From NCBI RefSeq assembly GCF_004379255.2, contig NC_056037.1:13774902-13838901 (forward strand): DNA of 64,000 nucleotides. Reading direction: 5' to 3'. The notes under the pieces were generated by a model. That model did not search any database, was not told the origin of the DNA, and saw nothing but the letters and a program-made list of their open reading frames with translations. Made by a program: the position numbers and the translations under genes. Below, one piece after another: positions 57,901 to 64,000 of the stretch. This stretch comes from Salvia splendens (taxonomy: Eukaryota; Streptophyta; Magnoliopsida; Lamiales; Lamiaceae). How positions within the stretch are numbered: position 1 is the stretch's first letter; every line of letters begins with the position of its first letter.

Positions 57901-58342
57901 GTTATCTATATGTGTCAGAGGATATGATTTCTCTGCAAACCATTAACGCAGCATTTAATGCTGTGTCCGAAAAGATCGGCCCTCTCTCTTTTTAATATGT
58001 TATTTGTTTATTAAAAAAAATAATTATTTGAATATTTGTTTACTTGTTTATTTAATTTGGTGTAGGTATAATCGGTTCTAGTTTGTGGCCGTCCGCGTTG
58101 AAGTACCCGCTTTCTTAAAACATACAATGTATAAATTATATTTTGTTGGACTTTTGTTGGATGTATCGGACATTAAAATAAATAAATTTTGGGGTCTTAA
58201 TTATTTTTTTTTTCACTTCCCTATCGTCAATCAAACAACGACAATCTAACGTAGATCGGATTTAATCGCATAAAAGCCACTTATATAGATAATCAGGCTA
58301 ATAATATTGTTTCTAATAATATTGGTTTAGCGGGTCGTTACA
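54953..58342 (-). repeat. 3' LTR of the chromovirus derivative (3390 bp)
   Basis: On the plus strand it begins TGTCACGACCGC and ends GCGGGTCGTTACA. It lacks about 20 bp (around GGGAATAACTCGAAATA) present in the other LTR near 61407. It contains a C-rich CT-microsatellite island (56840-57260) with long but meaningless proline/serine/arginine-rich frames on the plus strand. Confidence 0.9.
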
Positions 58343-58660
58343 TTCTACCCCTCTTAAAAGAAATTTCATCCCGAAATTTAGAAAGTATTTAGGCAAAAAG
58401 TTCAGGATATTTCTCCTTCATTTTCTCTTCTAGCTCTCATATAGCTTCTTCATGTCCGTGGTTTTTCCACAAAACCTTCAATGTAGTAATTGACTTGTTC
58501 CGAACTTGCTGCACCTTTCGGTCTAGTATTTCTACCGGCATTTCTTCGTAACTCAGGTTAGGCTCTAGGGCGATTTTCTTCGTGGCGAATCACATGTTTT
58601 GGGTCGAACACGTACCTTCGACTTGTCGTTTTAGTCTTGACACAATTGGTCGGCTCATTA
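58343..58660 (-). pseudogene. C-terminal (chromodomain) end of gypsy pol, broken
   Basis: The minus strand around 58560-58390 encodes YEEMPVEILDRKVQQVRNKS, ITTLKVLWKNHGHEEAI, a stop where the family has tryptophan, then ELEEKMKEKYPEL. This is the chromodomain end of Tekay/Del-type pol. The frame is lost further upstream. The rest of pol is absent, so this is only a relic next to the 3' LTR. Confidence 0.8.
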
Positions 58661-61279
58661 TTTTTATGGATGTCAACTTCAGATTATTTAGTTTTTTTTT
58701 TTTTGCGTTTTCTGCAGTGGTCAATGTCTTGCCTCCCATGAGGGTCTCACGCGAGGAAATATGGAGTTGATCTAACCGTTTTAACTTTGATAGGAACTGA
58801 ATTTGGGATTCCAAGAGAAATATTCGAATCGTTCTTGCTTTGTGTAGGCTCCAAAGTAGTCATGAAAATAAAACGATTATAATTATTTCAATTACGTGAG
58901 GGTTTGGTTCACCGCAAACATTCATCAGTAGCTTGCAACAAAGATTTTCAGGAAGTGCAAAGACTAGGCTCAATTGGACTCATTATGCTCACTCCCAGAA
59001 AAGAAAAAGATATTACTTCAAAGGCCTTGAGCTATACTCATAGAGTTTGAAAATTTTATTGTGGGAATAGCTTGTCATATGGAATAAATTGAAAAAGTGG
59101 GGGGTATAATGAATAGAATGCAGATACCAATAATAGGTTGCCAATAAAATAATCAAAATGAACAGTGAAGTAGAAAAGTTTCCAGTATCTCCAGATGATA
59201 ACAGGAAGACCTGAGATGGTGGTTTACAAATGGATTTGAAAAGAATAGGAAAAACAAACAATTGCAATTTGCTCGACAACACTGTGATAGAAGATCATAT
59301 CAACGAAATTTTAGAGTTTATAAGCAATTCAGGGAAACCAACTAATAAAGAGGGCAACAAGAGGAAACTAGCCAAGGGAGAAGCAATATGCCATCTTTAA
59401 ATATGGAGATGCAGAAAAGCTCAAATCAAGAGATAATAGTCATAATTGAATTTAGAAGATGAGAGTACTCATATAAAAGAAAGAGCTTGTCAATAAGTAT
59501 GTCTGAAAACACAAAAGGTCAAATTAAAAAAAAAAATTTAAGGTCTCACCAGATGGCTGCTCCAATATGGTAAGACTGAAAATGACTGGGCTCAATTGGA
59601 TTTGAGAAAGAAGAATAACAAACAGCTACCCTTTTGGGTCAACAATATCGTGATACTATATCATGTTAACGAATTCACAGTTTATAACCAAATCACGGAA
59701 ATTAACTAGTAGAGAAGACAATAAGAGCAAACTAGTTCAGGGAGAGAGTAATTTGCTTTAGACCTGGAGTTGCTGAAGATCTCACAGCATGATGGAATAA
59801 TCATAGTGGAATTAAGAAGAGGGGATTGTTCTTTATAAATTAAAGAGCTTGTCAACAAGCACTTTTGAAATCACAAAAGGTCTACTAACGATTTTTAAAG
59901 AACATGGTATCATTGAAGATACAATTGCTTAAGAAGCATGACCATTCTGAAGACCATAACTAAATCAACTTCTAGCATAGGAGTTTGGTGGCAGGAAATC
60001 AGTGAGTCAAAATATTGCTTCTTCAGAGAACGAGTAGAAACTGAAAACACGAGGGAGCAAGCTCAAAACTGAAAGTGATTCACAACCTTGACATAGAAGA
60101 GGGAAAAATAATGGCATATTACCCTGCAAAATGAGTGATTTAAGTTCTTAATTCAACAAAAGTATTTTGATCAATAGGGAGGCGAGAAAATGAAATTCAT
60201 GGGAATCCAAGTGAGCGTTGTTGATGAATCTTTTTGGTTAATTACAATGGTGGTATTCCATTGTTTAACTCTTTATAGATGGTAAATGAGTTATGGAAAA
60301 CTTTGGTCACAAGCTACTTGCACCTTACGATCACGTCGGATGACCATATGTGGGGATTATGACTCTTTGGTACTCCCGGTTCGTCGTAACGCTCATCCTC
60401 GTAACACGTCATTTCTGTTTACTTATATTGTAAAGCTAGGTTCTTTGTTTACATTGTAATCATATTCTCTTGCTATGTATGTGTACGTCGCTTAGTTGGA
60501 TCAAAGGTACGATCCTTGAGAGTGATTGGATTGTCAAGAAAGACAATGGCTAACCCAGATTATTCATGTCATTGGACGTAGAAAATGGCCTTTAGTCCGT
60601 ACCATCTTTCGAGAAACATCGTTTTGTTTTGTTCTATGCTGGATTGCTTTTCTCGTGACGAAGTTTCTTTCTTATTGCGTACTTTCTTTTCGTCGCTCGG
60701 GAAAGCGAGAAATGTTCATACTGTACTTCTAAGTTCGAGTTCATATTGTGTTCTAAAAGGAATGCATAACTAAGTATTTTATGTTCTTTGGAAATTTCGA
60801 TTTCCCCATTCTAGCAACATGATTCAATGACTAACTCAAAAAGAGGTATCATTTCACAAACTCAAAAGGAGACATCATTTCAACAATTAGTACCAGACTC
60901 GTATACTTTATATTTTCATATTTCAGTACCTTTTTCCATTTAGGAAAGTTACTTCTTTTATTCATACATTCGCAGTCTTTAGCCAAGAAAAGACATACTA
61001 ACTCTTTCTTTAAGCACGGTACCAAATCAAGAAACATCAAATCTTTCTTTAAACTCAGTATTTTCATCTGTTCACTCAAATTAACTGCATGAGTTATTTC
61101 TCCATTTCAAACTTTTAAACATCTTGACTTTCTTTTGAAAAAGAACAAGTTACCTTTTTCCTCGTTGAGTGCGATTGGTGGGAGTGCTAAGAGCATTTTC
61201 ATCGATTAGACAGTCTAGTGGAACAAGGCTAGACCAAAGATTTTCAAAGAAGACTCTTGGGTTCAGAACTAGGAAGAAT
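58661..61279. other. Non-coding interior of the chromovirus derivative
   Basis: About 2.6 kb where gag, protease, RT and integrase would be expected. No such motif is seen on either strand. The sequence is purine-rich on the plus strand (repeated AAGAGG, GAAAAC and CAAGAG words), with two loosely similar blocks (about 59540-59700 and 59220-59400, sharing CTCAATTGGA, ATCAACG/GTTAACGAA and AACTAG words). It resembles a large retrotransposon derivative with non-coding interior. Confidence 0.55.
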
Positions 61280-61291
61280 GCTCTGATACCA
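61280..61291 (-). other. Primer binding site (initiator tRNA-Met) of the chromovirus derivative
   Basis: The minus strand reads TGGTATCAGAGC three bases after the 5' LTR end, a perfect match to the usual plant initiator-Met primer site. Confidence 0.9.
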
Positions 61292-61294
61292 CTC

Positions 61295-64000
61295 TGTCAC
61301 GACCGCATTTTCTAAGGATAGAAAACATGGTTGATCGCGACTAGGGGAGGATTAAAGAAGCGGGAAAGAAAGGGGAAAACACAATTCGACCATAGCTCGA
61401 AACAAATGGGAATAACTCGAAATAAAATCAGAGTTTTGAACAAAATAGACTTGAGTCTTTTAAGATGCACAACGGAAGCAAATGGACGCGGTTCCATGTG
61501 TGAAGACATGAACCTCCGAGAGTCAAAATCTGACTGAATTAAATATCTTGTCTCAATAGCACTTCCTCCACCACTTCGCTGCTCAACCTGCACATTTAGA
61601 AATATATACAGGGTTGAGTACAAAAGTACTCAGTGAACACATTGCCAAAAATTACACATATACATTTGAAAATATTGTCAAGCCATCATCACAGTAACAC
61701 TCGGGGTGTTGTTGAAAAGACCCGATCTTACTAAAAATATCACATTGGGTTGCAACCCTTTTTTCGGTACTTAGCCATATCTGATCACATTGTGCCGTCG
61801 AGACGGTGTTCTCGCACGGTCACCTTCTCTGCCCATCATGTCAGAGGTATTCTTGTGCCGGGAAGGTGGCCACCTTCCACGGTCACCTGCTCTGCCCAAC
61901 ATGTCAGAGGTAGCTTGTGTACACTAGTCCGAGCGGGGACACCACCCTCACTGGGACTCGAATTCGACTTATATCATCGTTCATAATTCACTTGGCCTTA
62001 GCCAAAAAGATAGGCATCATACACAAAACATTTATGGCATGACAACATCTTTAAAGATCACGAACATGTATTCGTGTTTTCATAAAATACGATTTGTATT
62101 TTAGTATAAGAAAGCTCACCTCGTTCGCTTAAAACTCCTTCATTTGAATCTTTCGTTTCGACTCCACCCTTAACTCACGGAGATAGCCTTTTGAAAACAA
62201 ACAACGTACTTAATAGAAATTCACATACTTATAGAAATGCATGCCCCTACTTTATTTCTTTTATCATTTGTTCACCGTTAGAAAATTTTAGAAACTTGCA
62301 TATTAATTAAATTGGAAAATTTAATTAATAGCACTTCTTTATTAAACTTAATTATTTCTGTGACTTGAGAACGTCGTTTCCCTCTTTCTTTCCATTTCCT
62401 TAGCGGCCGCCCGAGGCGTCGCGGGGCGATGCCGGTCGGCCGCTTACGCTCATAATTCCTCCGTTAGCTCCTCGTATTTTCCATCATAATATCGAACAAA
62501 AATCCCAAAATTTATTTAAGCGCATAATTGAATTATCGCAACTATTTCCCCTTTGCTAAGAAAAATTATATGTTTTCCGGGCTTGGGATAAATTATTCAT
62601 ACTTCAAAATTATTTCGAAATTAATTAAATAACTCCTAAAAATTTATTCAATCCCATGATTAACTTATCGTAATAATTTCCCACCGAGAATTTATATTTA
62701 TTTCGGCCTTGTAAAAATATTCTAAAATTAAATAAACAAGTCCCCACAATTAATTCAATTATCAACCCAATGATTTATTTACAAAACCCAAATTCTCCAC
62801 CTTATCACTCAAATTAATATTTTAAAGCCCCAAAACAATTTAAGGGGAGCCCAACTTAAATAGATCATCCAATTAATTTATTAAGCCCAGAAATTAAATA
62901 AATTCAAAAATGGGCCTCACACTCACTATGTATTGCAGCCCTAAATTAATTTGAAGGGGATTGGGCTCGAATTTATTTTGCATAGCCTATTGCTAATTAT
63001 ATTCATGGCCCAAAACCATTTAATTCATTAGCCCAAGTTAAAGAAGAACTAACCCAAAGATAATTAATTTGGCCCAACTTATAACCTCTAGGCCCAACTA
63101 ATTAATTTGTGAGAAGCCCAAATTACACTGCCTCCTATACGTGACTTTCCCTTCCCCAAATCACATTCTTCATAATTGAAATCCCTAAAAGAACACAGCA
63201 GCCTCCCTCTCTCTCTCACATCGCAGTCGCCGCCAGCCTCCCTCCGGTGCCGCCGTCGCGCCACCGCCACCTCCGGCGGTGGTCCTCCTTCCTCCTCCCC
63301 TCTTTCTCCCTTCTCACCTTCTTTCTTCTCTCTTCTCTCTCTGTGTCGGTTTCCCTCTCTCTCCCTCTCCTATCTCTCTCTCAGAGACCACTCCACCACC
63401 ACCACCGCAGCGAGCCCGACGACGCACCGTCACCACCGTGCGCAACACAGACGCCGCCGTCACCTCTAGATCTCCTCCCGTTCAGATCAGCCGCCGCCGA
63501 CTCCGCCACTGTGCATGCACAGGTGACGGCTTCGGCCTCCTCCACGTCTCGCACAGCCGGAGCAGCTTCCCGGCGTCACTCCAGCCCCGGCCGCCGCCTC
63601 CTCGCCGAACTCCCGGAAGGTAAATACTTAAATTTCCTTCTCTTCTTCTTCTTCTTCTCTCTCTCTCTCTTTTTTATCTTCTAAAAAGATTTAATCTTTC
63701 ATTTATTTGTTTTGTGTTTTAACTTTATAGATTTGTCAAGATTTTATTGAAAGTCATAGAGGTGTGAGGCTGCCTACGTCGTCTCCGGGCTGCCGAGCTC
63801 GCTGCCGAAATCCGGTAGATTCATAGAGGTAAGTTTTTCTCCTTCCTTCTAGTTGTTAAGGCAGTAGGATTCTATTTTATTTTGATTTACTAAATTTTGG
63901 TGAATTTGGAGTGGTATATGCCTTGTTATATGAAGATTTAAAATTGAAATATGCTGTTTAATTTGATGTGCCAGATTCTACTTCCAACCATATTTATATA
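61295..64000 (-). repeat. 5' LTR of the chromovirus derivative (partial, runs off the window)
   Basis: Matches 54953-57640 in order along its whole visible length, with scattered substitutions (for example GAGACGG for GAGATGG, GCAAATGG for GCGAATGA) and one 20-bp insertion. The remaining 700 bp or so would lie beyond 64000. Confidence 0.9.

Larger units (their letters stand above)
54953..64000 (-). mobile_element. Long-LTR Ty3/gypsy chromovirus-type (Tekay/Del-like) derivative with gutted interior
   Basis: Two direct copies of a 3.4-kb sequence bracket 58343-61294; the right copy runs off the window. The coding direction is minus. Left of the right LTR lies a perfect initiator-Met PBS (TGGTATCAGAGC on the minus strand, 61280-61291). 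Right of the left LTR lies a purine-rich tract (minus strand TTTTAAGAGGGGTAGAA), followed by the LTR start TGTAACGACC. Only the tail of a chromodomain-type pol is detectable. The LTR copies differ at roughly one site per hundred in the part compared, so this insertion is older than the Tat element. Confidence 0.85.

Noticed and set aside
57720..57995. 91-aa plus-strand frame in the LTR as a captured gene
   Set aside because: No recognised domain. The right-hand LTR copy runs off the window before it could be compared, so there is no support.

Overview
The window is nuclear DNA of a flowering plant, almost certainly a eudicot. It has plant-only protein families (RopGEF, PRMT10, ABIL), introns with GT..AG borders, and plant transposons of nearly every order: Stowaway, PIF/Harbinger, hAT, Helitron-like, a tRNA-derived SINE, Ty1/copia and Ty3/gypsy. 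An asterid such as a member of Lamiales is possible, but the sequence alone does not settle it. Three complete host genes can be modelled exon by exon; most of the rest is nested transposable elements and gene remnants.

Layout. 1-6298: AT-rich nest of tandem and inverted repeats with TIR-like ends on TA runs and a very high density of the octamer TGCATTAT. 6299-7702: MITE-rich upstream region of a RopGEF gene (7703-9620, +, 7 exons, 457 aa). 10204-14065: cytosolic aspartate aminotransferase (-, 12 exons, 406 aa), convergent with RopGEF. 14366-16094: a SINE with perfect target duplication and a hAT element with another hAT MITE inside it. 16379-17370: remnant of an ABIL (SCAR/WAVE subunit) gene. 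17515-28735: a young Ty3/gypsy element of the Tat type on the minus strand, with TSD CCTCT, near-identical LTRs, PBS, PPT, gag-protease and RT-RNaseH-aRNaseH-integrase in one frame split by one UAG, and a spliced gene on the opposite strand between pol and the 3' LTR. 29216-34017: two decayed Ty1/copia fragments. 34213-35002: the last two exons of a peroxisomal multifunctional beta-oxidation protein ending in SRL. 35408-36060: phytosulfokine-receptor-like pseudogene (-). 36926-39721: PRMT10 arginine methyltransferase (-, 7 exons, 369 aa). 39938-44513: two neighbouring PIF/Harbinger loci, one with only a transposase pseudogene (and a hAT MITE inside it), the other with only the Myb/SANT ORF1 pseudogene nested in a MITE. 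44517-47383: AT-rich, no gene seen. 47384-about 54560: Helitron-like 5' end and an RPA1/DUF223-type gene with a frameshift. 54569-54952: deleted Harbinger fragment, interrupted by a long-LTR (3.4 kb) chromovirus-type Ty3/gypsy derivative (54953 to beyond 64000) whose interior has lost most of pol.

Function. The three intact genes are unrelated housekeeping or signalling genes: Rop GTPase activation, cytosolic transamination between aspartate and glutamate, and protein arginine methylation. They are not an operon-like unit. The most unusual content is in the mobile DNA: a hairpin motif with paired base changes in the 5' repeat nest, a TMV-type readthrough context at the gag-pol stop of the Tat element, and that element's spliced opposite-strand gene.
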